Virus record (IMG/VR): IMGVR_UViG_3300044799_000242
Location: 1-40,715 of that record
DNA: 40,715 nucleotides
From: a virus
Direction: 5' to 3' (one strand)
Shown here: one piece after another, positions 1 to 7,553 of the stretch
Layout: each line of letters starts with the position of its first letter
Numbering within the stretch: the first letter of the stretch is position 1
Position numbers and translations under genes: made by a program
The notes under the pieces: generated by a model
What the model was told of the DNA's origin: nothing
Database searches by the model: none
Seen by the model: only the letters and a program-made list of their open reading frames with translations

Positions 1-240
1 AGCCGACCTATCCGGAGCCGACCTATCCGGAGCCAACCTATTCGGAGCCAACCTATCCGGAGCCAACCTATTCGGAGCCAACCTATTCGGAGCCAACCTA
101 TCCGGAGCCAACCTATTCGGAGCCAACCTATCCGGAGCCAACCTATTCGGAGCCAACCTATTCGGAGCCAACCTATCCGGAGCCAACCTATTCGGAGCCA
201 ACCTATTCGGAGCCGACCTATCCGGAGCCGACCTATCCGG
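1..240 (+). repeat. 16 tandem 15-bp repeats coding for pentapeptide repeats
   Basis: Four 60-base lines each hold exactly four 15-bp units of the form AGCC(G/A)ACCTAT(C/T)CGG, with only G/A and C/T variation between units. Read from base 2, every unit encodes A(D/N)L(S/F)G, the pentapeptide-repeat consensus A(D/N)LXX. The array therefore lies inside a coding region and has no spacers. Near identity between units suggests recent expansion, and such arrays also tend to break assemblies, which may be why the window starts here. Confidence 0.95.
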
Positions 241-490
241 AATTAAAATTAAAAAGTCAATAGTTATTACAGGTCTTTATAAATATGTCGTTATTCCTTT
301 TATATCAGAAGATAATGAGAAATATATAAAAATGGGGTGTTATGCAAGAAAAGTATCTGAATGGGATAATGATTTTTGGAATAACAATAATGAATTTCCA
401 AATGATGGTAGTGAGAAATCTAAGTTAAGATTATTAGCTTTTGAAACTGCAAAGAAATGGTTTGAAATTATTAATACTTCCGACAAATGA
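2..490 (+). CDS. Pentapeptide-repeat protein, 5' end missing
   Basis: The frame starting at base 2 stays open through the whole repeat array and ends at TGA 488-490, overlapping the next gene's ATG (ATGA). It gives 16 visible pentapeptides, A(D/N)L(S/F)G, which in known families stack into a right-handed quadrilateral beta-helix. An 82-residue non-repetitive tail follows, rich in aromatic and charged residues (for example GCYARK and EWDNDFW). No start codon is seen because the gene runs off the left edge. Function is unknown. Pentapeptide proteins in other systems can mimic DNA or act as scaffolds, but nothing here selects among these roles. The ATGA junction and uninterrupted frame make it a credible gene. 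Confidence 0.85.
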   Translation, partial: ADLSGADLSGANLFGANLSGANLFGANLFGANLSGANLFGANLSGANLFGANLFGANLSGANLFGANLFGADLSGADLSGIKIKKSIVITGLYKYVVIPFISEDNEKYIKMGCYARKVSEWDNDFWNNNNEFPNDGSEKSKLRLLAFETAKKWFEIINTSDK

Positions 491-1044
491 AAACAGACAA
501 TCAGTATTATCAAAAAATATTCATTGATGGTAAAAAAGAAAATTTACCAGAAAGAACGGGCGATTATAACACCGATATAGGTAAATGGACTTATAATAAG
601 GGATCATACATGAATGATGATGATACATGGATCGAAAACATTGAATTTTATTTTCTTCCCGTCCCGCAATCAGATCAAACTATTATAACAAATCATATCT
701 GTCCGATATGTAGTAAAGAATTTATACCAGAAGTCAAACAATCAAATGACAAAGCTATCATTGAGAAATTAGAAGAGTTAGTTGAAGTTTTGAGATTTTG
801 GTTTGAAACAGACGATTTAGCTGATAAATCACAAGTTAAGAGACTTGAATCCGAACTTATCAAGCTGAAAGAGGGGGAGGAAGAACCAACATTAAGAGAT
901 GAGTTGAAATTATTTATTGAAATAGATAAGTTAAATAAGGAAGGGAGAAGGCTCGAAGCAGTTAAACTTCATTATGATTTTTATAAGATTTCTTTAAAGG
1001 AATCAAAAAGAATATGTGATGAAAGACGTATTAAATCCCGCTAA
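487..1044 (+). CDS. Zinc-knuckle phage protein with an L7/L12-like C-terminal motif
   Basis: This 185-residue protein overlaps the pentapeptide gene by 4 bases. Three parts are visible. The N-terminal segment is Trp/Tyr-rich and resembles small phage proteins of unknown function. A CPICSKEF half zinc-knuckle lies near residues 72-79. The C-terminal tail ([13 protein letters not shown] then [12 protein letters not shown]) looks like the helix-turn-helix of ribosomal protein L7/L12 (G-K-K-I-x-A-I-K then G-L-x-L-K-E-A-K). A charged helix separates knuckle and tail. The L7/L12 resemblance is pattern recognition, not a proven homology. No enzymatic motif is seen and no function is assigned. Confidence 0.7.
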   Translation: MKTDNQYYQKIFIDGKKENLPERTGDYNTDIGKWTYNKGSYMNDDDTWIENIEFYFLPVPQSDQTIITNHICPICSKEFIPEVKQSNDKAIIEKLEELVEVLRFWFETDDLADKSQVKRLESELIKLKEGEEEPTLRDELKLFIEIDKLNKEGRRLEAVKLHYDFYKISLKESKRICDERRIKSR

Positions 1045-1067
1045 AGTTAAACATTAAAATAGAAAAG

Positions 1068-1241
1068 ATGAATCATAAATGGGATATAATTACTGATAAA
1101 TGTATTAAATGCGAGGTTGAAAAAAGAACAAGGCAATATTATACTAAAGACGGATTTAGAAAAATGGGATATTTTACAGAATACTTTGTCAATGGAGAAT
1201 GGACTTCCAAAAAACCAAAATGTAATAAATCAAATAATTAA
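1068..1241 (+). CDS. Small CxxC protein (57 aa)
   Basis: ATG at 1068 follows a purine-rich AGAAAAG and the frame ends at TAA 1239-1241, two bases before the next ATG at 1244. The protein begins MNHKWD, carries CIKCE at residues 12-16, and has a further Cys near residue 52. Small phage proteins of this kind often contain a single CxxC knuckle, possibly metal-binding. Tight packing between two other genes and the Cys pair support it as real. Function is unknown. Confidence 0.65.
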   Translation: MNHKWDIITDKCIKCEVEKRTRQYYTKDGFRKMGYFTEYFVNGEWTSKKPKCNKSNN

Positions 1242-1243
1242 TC

Positions 1244-1615
1244 ATGGAAAAGAAACTGACGAAAGAAGTGATTGAAATATTAGGGTTAGCTAATCCATGG
1301 CCATTAATAGATGTTTTGGGTAAACTTATTGAAGCGACTGAAATATTATTACACGATAAAAATTATGACAGACACGGATGGGAAGAAATGAACCATTGTG
1401 TAATCAGAGGTAAAGAAATAGTATCAATATTACAGACGAACTCAATTGCAGACGAACTTATCGGGAAAGAGGAAACCGAGATCAGCGATGAAGATATTGA
1501 AAAGGAATTTCCATTAACTTATTTCACAGGAGCTGTTGAAGTTGATGATATTTCAGCCAAACACAAAAGAACAGGTGCAAAATGGCTTCGGGATAAGTAT
1601 AAGGGTAACCACTAA
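1244..1615 (+). CDS. Hypothetical phage protein (123 aa)
   Basis: A mostly helical acidic protein with no recognised catalytic motif. The segment ATEILLHDKNYDRHGWEEMNH (residues 31-51) resembles a recurrent pattern in small phage proteins (LL-x-D-x-x-Y-D-x-H-G), but I cannot name a function. It starts 2 bases after the previous stop and belongs to the same run of small genes upstream of the terminase. Confidence 0.65.
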   Translation: MEKKLTKEVIEILGLANPWPLIDVLGKLIEATEILLHDKNYDRHGWEEMNHCVIRGKEIVSILQTNSIADELIGKEETEISDEDIEKEFPLTYFTGAVEVDDISAKHKRTGAKWLRDKYKGNH

Positions 1616-1678
1616 TCATTATTAATTATTACAAAATTAGTAATTAAAAGTCAACTATAACTAATTAATTATACGGAA

Positions 1679-1855
1679 ATGAAGGCAAACACAGCAAGAG
1701 AAGAGTTTATGTTAGAAGTAATAAGAGAACTTGTTAAAGAACGTGATAAATGGGAGCATAGATGTAAACACCCATTACCAAAGGGATGGTCTTACGGCGA
1801 CGAGCATCCTCGTTATGGAGAAGTGAAATATATAGTAATTAGTCCCGGTGCATAG
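1679..1855 (+). CDS. Small hypothetical protein (58 aa)
   Basis: ATG 1679 to TAG 1853-1855. The product starts MKANTAREEF, continues with an amphipathic charged helix to about residue 27, and then has a Cys/His/Pro-rich segment (HRCKHPLPKGW). It fills an otherwise empty stretch between the 1244-1615 and 1881-2129 genes and shares their direction. No family is recognised. Support is limited to position, start context and a protein-like composition. Confidence 0.5.
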   Translation: MKANTAREEFMLEVIRELVKERDKWEHRCKHPLPKGWSYGDEHPRYGEVKYIVISPGA

Positions 1856-1880
1856 GGTAATAAACACTAAATAAGAAGAT

Positions 1881-2129
1881 ATGAAAACAAATTGTGGAAG
1901 TTCTCCAGAAAGTACAACTGAATTGAAAGAATGTTTGCAAGGTGGTGGTTGGCAAATATGTCCGAAATGTCAAGGTCAGGGTAATGTATGGTATCCACCG
2001 AACATACCATGGAACCAAACGTATTTAAGTGACGGACGACCTTTTGAATGTGATGTGTGCAAGGGCAGGAAAATTATAAGCATAGACACGGGACTTCCTC
2101 CAATTGATTCCCCACTAAAGGACAACTAA
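1881..2129 (+). CDS. DnaJ-type zinc-ribbon small protein
   Basis: An 82-residue protein with two Cys pairs arranged like a DnaJ zinc module: CPKCQGQG near residues 27-34 and CDVCKGRK near residues 57-64. This CxxCxGxG spacing is typical of zinc-binding beta-hairpins. No J domain is present, so it is not a DnaJ chaperone, and small free-standing versions are common in phages. Likely role is protein or nucleic-acid contact, but the partner is unknown. Confidence 0.65.
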   Translation: MKTNCGSSPESTTELKECLQGGGWQICPKCQGQGNVWYPPNIPWNQTYLSDGRPFECDVCKGRKIISIDTGLPPIDSPLKDN

Positions 2130-2147
2130 AAACTAAATAAAAGAAAA

Positions 2148-2462
2148 ATGAAGTCACAAATTAAATGGTTAATTCCTAAATATTATAAAGATTTACCAAC
2201 TTTTAATAGTAATATTTTTGACTTAAAAAAATATATCGAAAAGGTTTATTATTATAAAGAAGGTGAATGTGGTATGGCTCCTTGTTATTTGGAAGATAAA
2301 CATATTTTTGATGAACATTATCCAGAAATTAGAATTACAAAAGAAGATGCGGAATTACTTCTTTTCGATTCAGAAAAGGAAGCCATTGAAAAATTAAAAA
2401 TAATGTTAAAAGAACTTATTCCAGAATATGGAAGAAGAATAAATAATATAAAATGTATTTGA
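2148..2462 (+). CDS. Hypothetical protein (104 aa)
   Basis: A lysine- and tyrosine-rich protein preceded by AAGAAAA. The middle contains CGMAPC, a possible metal or disulfide pair, and the C-terminal half is a predicted charged helix. I recognise no family. It is collinear with its neighbours and separated by short gaps of about 20 bases on each side. Confidence 0.6.
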   Translation: MKSQIKWLIPKYYKDLPTFNSNIFDLKKYIEKVYYYKEGECGMAPCYLEDKHIFDEHYPEIRITKEDAELLLFDSEKEAIEKLKIMLKELIPEYGRRINNIKCI

Positions 2463-2485
2463 AGGACAACTAAAGACAGAAGATA

Positions 2486-2863
2486 ATGACAAATAAACTA
2501 ACTCATATAAGACCCGGACTTTATGTAATGTATTATGAGCAATTAAAGCAAATAGCGGAAGAGTATGGTTATAATTTAGTTGTTCATGGTAGTATGCAAA
2601 GGGATTTAGACTTAATTGCTATTCCGTGGATTGACAATCCTAAACCCGAACAGGATATGATTAAGGATTTTCAAAAGTATTTAACAGGATGTACTTTATC
2701 TATGCCAGATGGCAATGTTCACTTTACAACACTGCCCGGAGGTTGCCATTCTTATACCATTGATCTGAATAGAGGTGATAAACATGGAGAATGGGTAAGA
2801 TTTGAAGACAAAGAATATTATTTAGACATTTCAGTAACTCCATTACCTTCTGTAAATCATTAA
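2486..2863 (+). CDS. Phage protein with a nucleotidyltransferase-like GS-x-RDxDLIA motif
   Basis: A 125-residue protein with HGSMQRDLDLIAIPW at residues 34-48. The Gly-Ser followed by an Asp-x-Asp pair resembles the minimal nucleotidyltransferase signature (GS-x-n-DxD), but the rest of the fold cannot be confirmed by eye. A conserved-looking second block (HFTTLPGGCHSYTIDLNRGDK) follows. Small phage proteins of this type are usually annotated as unknown. An alternative ATG lies within the first 20 residues, and I kept the first because it precedes the strong RPGLYV block. Confidence 0.65.
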   Translation: MTNKLTHIRPGLYVMYYEQLKQIAEEYGYNLVVHGSMQRDLDLIAIPWIDNPKPEQDMIKDFQKYLTGCTLSMPDGNVHFTTLPGGCHSYTIDLNRGDKHGEWVRFEDKEYYLDISVTPLPSVNH

Positions 2864-2887
2864 ATTAAGGACTAAAACAAATGAGAT

Positions 2888-3163
2888 ATGAAAAGCATAA
2901 AAACAAAAATATTAGCTGAATACAAAAAAGGCAATATAGTGGTTGCCGGGATAGAGGGATTGCAAGTAATTCCATTGGATGAATTTATTAAACAACCAGT
3001 AGACGGAATACTTTACGACCTTAACAGAGGCGAAACAGTTGTATTAACTTTTATTGACGATCCTAAATGGGTAAATGATTTTGCAGTTTGTAGAACCATT
3101 AGAGCCTTAAAGTCAAGAATTGATGAACTTGAATCATCAGACAACGGACAGGGAAAGAAATAA
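2888..3163 (+). CDS. Hypothetical protein (91 aa)
   Basis: A small alpha/beta-like protein with a basic N-terminus, a central beta-rich segment and a C-terminal coiled-coil-like helix (ALKSRIDELESS). No family is recognised. It is the last gene before the promoter that precedes the terminase genes, so it may end the left-arm transcription unit. Confidence 0.6.
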   Translation: MKSIKTKILAEYKKGNIVVAGIEGLQVIPLDEFIKQPVDGILYDLNRGETVVLTFIDDPKWVNDFAVCRTIRALKSRIDELESSDNGQGKK

Positions 3164-3192
3164 TAAGCAAGACAGAGAGAAAAAGAAATATT

Positions 3193-3219
3193 TTTGTATT
3201 GAAAAAATGTTTAACTTTG
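3193..3219 (+). promoter_or_regulatory. Bacteroidota-type promoter before terminase
   Basis: A TAACTTTG box at 3212-3219 matches the Bacteroidota -7 consensus TAnnTTTG. TTTG at 3193-3196 is a candidate -33 element, with a 15-base gap that is shorter than usual. The predicted transcription start falls almost on the ATG at 3224, suggesting a leaderless or near-leaderless message. Confidence 0.5.
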
Positions 3220-3223
3220 CAAA

Positions 3224-3865
3224 ATGGCAAAGAAGAAAATAATATCTGAAGCTGAAAGTTTACTGGATGAATCCAATTTAACAGAAAAAAATAAAATCTT
3301 TTGTAGAGAATATGTATTTGACTGGAACGCAACAAGAGCGTATAAGATAGCTTATCCAAAAGCAGGTGATCTGACTGCGAGGGTAGAGGCTAGTAAATTC
3401 CTAACAAAACCTAACATACAGGCATATTGCGAACTAATTCAAAAAGACCTCGAAAAACTTTGTGGAATTTCAAGGGCAAAAGTTCTTAATGAACATCTTA
3501 AATTAGCATACAGTTCAATAGCTCATTTACATAATACATGGATTGAATTAAAACAATTTGAATCACTAACCAAAGAACAAAAAGACTGTATTGCTGAAAT
3601 TGACACTAAAATAGAAAGGAAATATTTTGCTGAATACGATCCAGATAAAGAGAATTTTATCAAAGTTCCGTATGATGTTAAATACATAAAGATAAAACTT
3701 TATGACAAACAGAAAGCGTTGGATTCTATTTCTAAAATGCTTGGTTATGATGCGCCAATAAAAACAGAAGTAACTGGAAAGGGAGGTAAAGATTTAATTC
3801 CTTCTACACCATTGACACCCGAACAAGCAAAAGCATTCCTGAATAAACTTGAAAATGGATGTTAA
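3224..3865 (+). CDS. terS: Terminase small subunit
   Basis: This 213-residue protein has the classic Terminase_2 start: an N-terminal helix-turn-helix region containing LTEKNKIFCREYVFD, then NATRAYKIAYPKA and FLTKPNIQAY at residues 20-70. The small subunit recognises phage DNA at packaging initiation and recruits the large subunit. The following gene encodes the large subunit and overlaps it. A TAACTTTG promoter box lies 5 bases upstream of the start. Length is within the family range. Confidence 0.9.
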   Translation: MAKKKIISEAESLLDESNLTEKNKIFCREYVFDWNATRAYKIAYPKAGDLTARVEASKFLTKPNIQAYCELIQKDLEKLCGISRAKVLNEHLKLAYSSIAHLHNTWIELKQFESLTKEQKDCIAEIDTKIERKYFAEYDPDKENFIKVPYDVKYIKIKLYDKQKALDSISKMLGYDAPIKTEVTGKGGKDLIPSTPLTPEQAKAFLNKLENGC

Positions 3866-5297
3866 TATCATTCATGAAACGGATATAAGTAGAGCATTCT
3901 GTTTATCAGGAACTCTGAATTTTACTCGTTATTTTTTTAAGGTTAGGTTTAAACGAAAGTTTATTATCGGCGATCATCATATAAAGATTGCTAATTTACT
4001 TGATAATGTGCTTTCTGGGAAAGTCAAAAAAGCAATAATTAATGTAGCTCCCCGATATGGGAAAACGGAACTTGCTGTAAAGAATTTTATTGCAGAAGGT
4101 TTGGCAATAAATCCTAAAGCAAAGTTTATTCATTTATCATATTCTGATGATCTCGCACTTGATAGTTCAAAAGAAATTCAGGAAATACTTTTACAACCTG
4201 AATACCAGGAACTATTTTCAGCTTGTCCAACTTCGACAAATGCGAAGAAATGGTACACAAAAGAAGGCGGGGGACTTTATGCTGTCAGTTCTGCTGGTCA
4301 GGTAACAGGATTTGGTGCTGGGTTAGTTGATAAAGAAGAAGAAGAAAGTTTAGATGAATTTATAAATAATGAATTTGGTGGTGCTATCGTTATAGATGAT
4401 CCTATAAAACCAGAAGATGCACTTTCTCCTGTTATCAGGAATAAGGTAAACAATCGTTTTGATAGTACATTAAGGAACAGGGTCAATAGTAGGAACACGC
4501 CGATAATTATAATAGCTCATAGATTACATGAAGAAGATTTGTGCGGTTTCCTTCTTTTGAATGAACCAGGAGAATGGACTGTATTATCATTACCTTGCAT
4601 TTACACGGATGAAAAAGGTGAAGAAAAAGCATTATGGCCATTTAAACATTCGTTGGATGAACTTAAAAAATTAAGAGAAATTAACTTCTATATATTCGAT
4701 ACGCAATACATGCAAGACCCGAAGCCATTAGCGGGACTGATGTATGAACAAGGATTTAAGGAGTATGAGATTATTCCTAAAATACCACATATTCGTAAAG
4801 TGTATACTGATACTGCTGATGAAGGTGAAGATTATTTATGTTCTATTGTTTATGATGAAACGACTGATGCGAATTATATTATTGATATAATTTATACTAA
4901 GAAGCCGATGGAATATACAGAACCGGTCACCGCTGAACAATTTAGCAAGCATGAAGTTTCCGAGGCAATGGTTGAATCAAATAATGGTGGACGTGGATTT
5001 GCCAGGGCTGTTGAGAAACTATGTCGGCAAATGGGTAATAATAATACCAAGATAAAGTGGTTCCATCAAAGCGAGAATAAACAAGTGAGAATATTTACAC
5101 AATCTGCAGCAGTTCAGAACCTTTGTATAATGCCAAAAGGATGGGATCAGATGTGGCCGGAATTTTATAAATCACTTACCAGTTATATGAAGATTGGTAA
5201 AAATGAACACGATGATGCGGAAGATGCTTTAACAGGCACAGTTGAGAATAGAAAAAAGAAAGGTGGTAATTTATCAAGTTTAGTAGGTCGTATATAA
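3855..5297 (+). CDS. terL: Terminase large subunit (packaging ATPase-nuclease)
   Basis: The 480-residue packaging motor starts at ATG 3855, inside the end of terS; the frame is also open from a TTG two codons earlier, but ATG is preferred. Walker A is APRYGKTE (residues 65-72) and Walker B is IVIDDP (about 178-183). The C-terminal nuclease half shows an acidic TADEGEDY segment, a VESNNGG block and HDDAEDAL near the end. It cuts concatemeric DNA and drives it into the prohead through the portal encoded next. An acidic loop of about 16 residues (D/E-rich, about 158-173) is inserted just before Walker B. Confidence 0.92.
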   Translation: MDVNIIHETDISRAFCLSGTLNFTRYFFKVRFKRKFIIGDHHIKIANLLDNVLSGKVKKAIINVAPRYGKTELAVKNFIAEGLAINPKAKFIHLSYSDDLALDSSKEIQEILLQPEYQELFSACPTSTNAKKWYTKEGGGLYAVSSAGQVTGFGAGLVDKEEEESLDEFINNEFGGAIVIDDPIKPEDALSPVIRNKVNNRFDSTLRNRVNSRNTPIIIIAHRLHEEDLCGFLLLNEPGEWTVLSLPCIYTDEKGEEKALWPFKHSLDELKKLREINFYIFDTQYMQDPKPLAGLMYEQGFKEYEIIPKIPHIRKVYTDTADEGEDYLCSIVYDETTDANYIIDIIYTKKPMEYTEPVTAEQFSKHEVSEAMVESNNGGRGFARAVEKLCRQMGNNNTKIKWFHQSENKQVRIFTQSAAVQNLCIMPKGWDQMWPEFYKSLTSYMKIGKNEHDDAEDALTGTVENRKKKGGNLSSLVGRI

Positions 5298-5328
5298 TTA
5301 TAATTGTTTACTTTTACAGAAAAATATT

Positions 5329-6795
5329 ATGACAGCACTCGAAGTTATACAAAGTCAGGATTTTAAAGAGATTAATAAGTTATTCACTCGCCAAGTAGAT
5401 ACAGGTATTCAGGCAGAAGCAATAAAACAGTTCAATGTTGATACGCATGATGTGTTTGATAAAGTGATCCGCCCGATGCGTAAAATAAAAAGAGATTCCG
5501 GGACAAAAGATTCAGCAGATAATGTAATTTGGCAGGATGTTTGGATTGACGTTGTGCGAGTTGGTGTACCTTTTCAGTATTTAATTACTGAAAGGCGTGT
5601 TGGATTCACTCTCTCACACCCTGTAAAGACGAATGTCATATGGGACACTGAAAGCGACAAAGAAAAACAACTTGTTAAACTTGTCGAAAGAATCCAGAAC
5701 GACAATAAAATGGATTATAAAAACAAAGAGATACTTCGCCGGAAGTTATCAGAATTAGAGGTTGCAGTTATTTGGTACTATGTCGCAACAGATGACCCAA
5801 AACAGAAGTTTACTTTAAATAGCAAAATAGTCTCATCGGAACTTGGTGACACTCTTTACCCGCTCTTTGATATTAATGGTACAATGATTTCCTTTCGTAG
5901 GGATTACAAACTTAAGGACGGGGCAAAGGATATTGAACACTCTGATATTTATACTGCTGAATTTACATACAAGTATCTCAAAAGAGATGGTGTTTGGATG
6001 CTTGATCCTGATGCGGTAGGAAAGTCAGTTGAAAGTGGTGATTACATTCCGGCTAATCCTGTTCCAAATCCTGCAATGAAAATTCTTATCGAATATTACA
6101 ATCAAAAACGTCCGGTTTGGCATAATGTTCAGTCATTAATTGATAGATATGAGACATTATGTTCAAATCATGGAGCGATGAACGATAAATTTGGCGCACC
6201 TATCTTCGTTGTCGGTGGTGAGATACAAGGGGAAATAACTGATAATGCACAAGGGTCTATTATGCAGGTAGAAAATGGAGCTACAGCTGCATACGCTCAA
6301 CTTGCTTCCGAGCCAGAGTCAATCAAATTAGAGCAGACAAATCATAACGATAACATATACAGAATGTCACAAACACCTGATATTTCATTTAGCCAAATGT
6401 TAACAATAGGGCAGATGTCAGGCTTTGCAGCGGAAATGTTATTCTCAGATGCACATCAGGCCGTCAGGATGGAAGAAGAATCCTTCGGAATTGGCCTTCA
6501 GAGGCGTTTAAACATCATTAAGGCAGCCATAGGGGCATTGATTGACACCTCGCTGGCAAATGAATGTAAGACAGTTCAGTTGAAGCCGGAGATTACGCCT
6601 TATTTGCCGCAAAATACAACTGAAGTAATTGACAATTTGTCGGTAGCTGTTACGGGGGGGATATTATCGAAGGAAACAGCCATTGAAAAAAATCCTTTGG
6701 TTGAAGATTCAAAAGTGGAGTTAGAAAGAATGAAAAATGATGCAACAGCGGAACTCGCAGGGACGGAAAACATAACAGGGCAAAATTCAGTTTAA
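5329..6795 (+). CDS. Portal protein
   Basis: At 488 residues, following terL by 31 bases, this is the expected position and size for an SPP1-type portal. The N-terminal region is mixed alpha/beta, the middle carries the NQKRPVWHNVQSLIDRYE helix, and the C-terminal part (QTPDISFSQM, SGFAAEMLFSDAHQ) resembles the wing and crown helices of phage portals. The portal forms the dodecameric DNA channel at one capsid vertex. Its TAA overlaps the ATG of the sugar gene rfbF (TAATG), so the sugar module is translationally coupled to a head gene. Confidence 0.85.
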   Translation: MTALEVIQSQDFKEINKLFTRQVDTGIQAEAIKQFNVDTHDVFDKVIRPMRKIKRDSGTKDSADNVIWQDVWIDVVRVGVPFQYLITERRVGFTLSHPVKTNVIWDTESDKEKQLVKLVERIQNDNKMDYKNKEILRRKLSELEVAVIWYYVATDDPKQKFTLNSKIVSSELGDTLYPLFDINGTMISFRRDYKLKDGAKDIEHSDIYTAEFTYKYLKRDGVWMLDPDAVGKSVESGDYIPANPVPNPAMKILIEYYNQKRPVWHNVQSLIDRYETLCSNHGAMNDKFGAPIFVVGGEIQGEITDNAQGSIMQVENGATAAYAQLASEPESIKLEQTNHNDNIYRMSQTPDISFSQMLTIGQMSGFAAEMLFSDAHQAVRMEEESFGIGLQRRLNIIKAAIGALIDTSLANECKTVQLKPEITPYLPQNTTEVIDNLSVAVTGGILSKETAIEKNPLVEDSKVELERMKNDATAELAGTENITGQNSV

Positions 6796-7553
6796 TGAAA
6801 GTACTTATCCTTGCAGGAGGATTAGGATCACGACTATCAGAGGAAACTACTCTTAAACCAAAACCAATGATAGAGATTGGTGGAAAACCTATTCTGTGGC
6901 ATATTATGAAAATATATTCCTGGTATGGGTATAACGAATTTGTTATACTTTGCGGGTATAAAGGATATATGATTAAGGAGTATTTTACACATTTGGCCGA
7001 TATAACTATCGATATGGCATCTAATACAATAACACATCATAATAATAAATTAGAACCTTGGAAGGTTACTATGTTTGATACAGGATTGGATGTTATGACC
7101 GGGGGGCGTATAAAAAAGATTCAAGAATATATTGGGAATGAACCTTTCATGCTAACATATGGTGATGGAGTTGCAGATATTGATATTAACAAACTAGTTG
7201 AATTTCATAAAAGTCATAGTAAATTAATCACAATAACATCTGTATTGCCGGAAGGTCGATTTGGTGTATTAAACATTGATGATAATAATATAGTTGTTAA
7301 CTTTCAAGAAAAACTTAAAGGAGATGGGATATGGGTAAATGGAGGTTTTTTTGTTTGTCAACCAGAAGTTTTTAATTATATTAAAAATGATAAAACTATC
7401 TTTGAACAAGAACCACTTGAAAATTTATCTCAGGAAAGAGAATTAGTCGCATATAAACATCATGGTTTCTGGAAATCAATGGATACTCAACATGATAAAA
7501 TGCAAATAGAAGATTTAATTGAAAATAATAAAGCACCCTGGATCACATGGTAA
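6795..7553 (+). CDS. rfbF: Glucose-1-phosphate cytidylyltransferase
   Basis: This 252-residue enzyme would make CDP-glucose from CTP and glucose-1-phosphate, the first committed step to CDP-deoxysugars. The nucleotide-binding signature GGLGSRLSEETTLKPKPM lies at residues 8-25, followed by the family block IGGKPILWHIMKIYS. The metal-binding acidic run TYGDGVADID is at 121-130. Full length matches the family (about 255-260). It begins directly on the portal stop codon and is followed by the next two enzymes of the same pathway. Confidence 0.93.
   Translation: MKVLILAGGLGSRLSEETTLKPKPMIEIGGKPILWHIMKIYSWYGYNEFVILCGYKGYMIKEYFTHLADITIDMASNTITHHNNKLEPWKVTMFDTGLDVMTGGRIKKIQEYIGNEPFMLTYGDGVADIDINKLVEFHKSHSKLITITSVLPEGRFGVLNIDDNNIVVNFQEKLKGDGIWVNGGFFVCQPEVFNYIKNDKTIFEQEPLENLSQERELVAYKHHGFWKSMDTQHDKMQIEDLIENNKAPWITW

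Noticed and set aside
1-240. Possible CRISPR array or origin-type iteron
   Set aside because: The 15-bp units are directly adjacent with no spacers, and they read as a continuous pentapeptide-repeat coding frame that extends into a unique domain.
3849-3854. TTG start for the large terminase
   Set aside because: An ATG two codons later starts the same frame in a normal overlap with the small-subunit gene; TTG is not needed.
5298-5328. Promoter before the portal gene
   Set aside because: TACTTTTA resembles the -7 box with a final mismatch, but no TTG lies at the right distance, and the gene is close behind terL.
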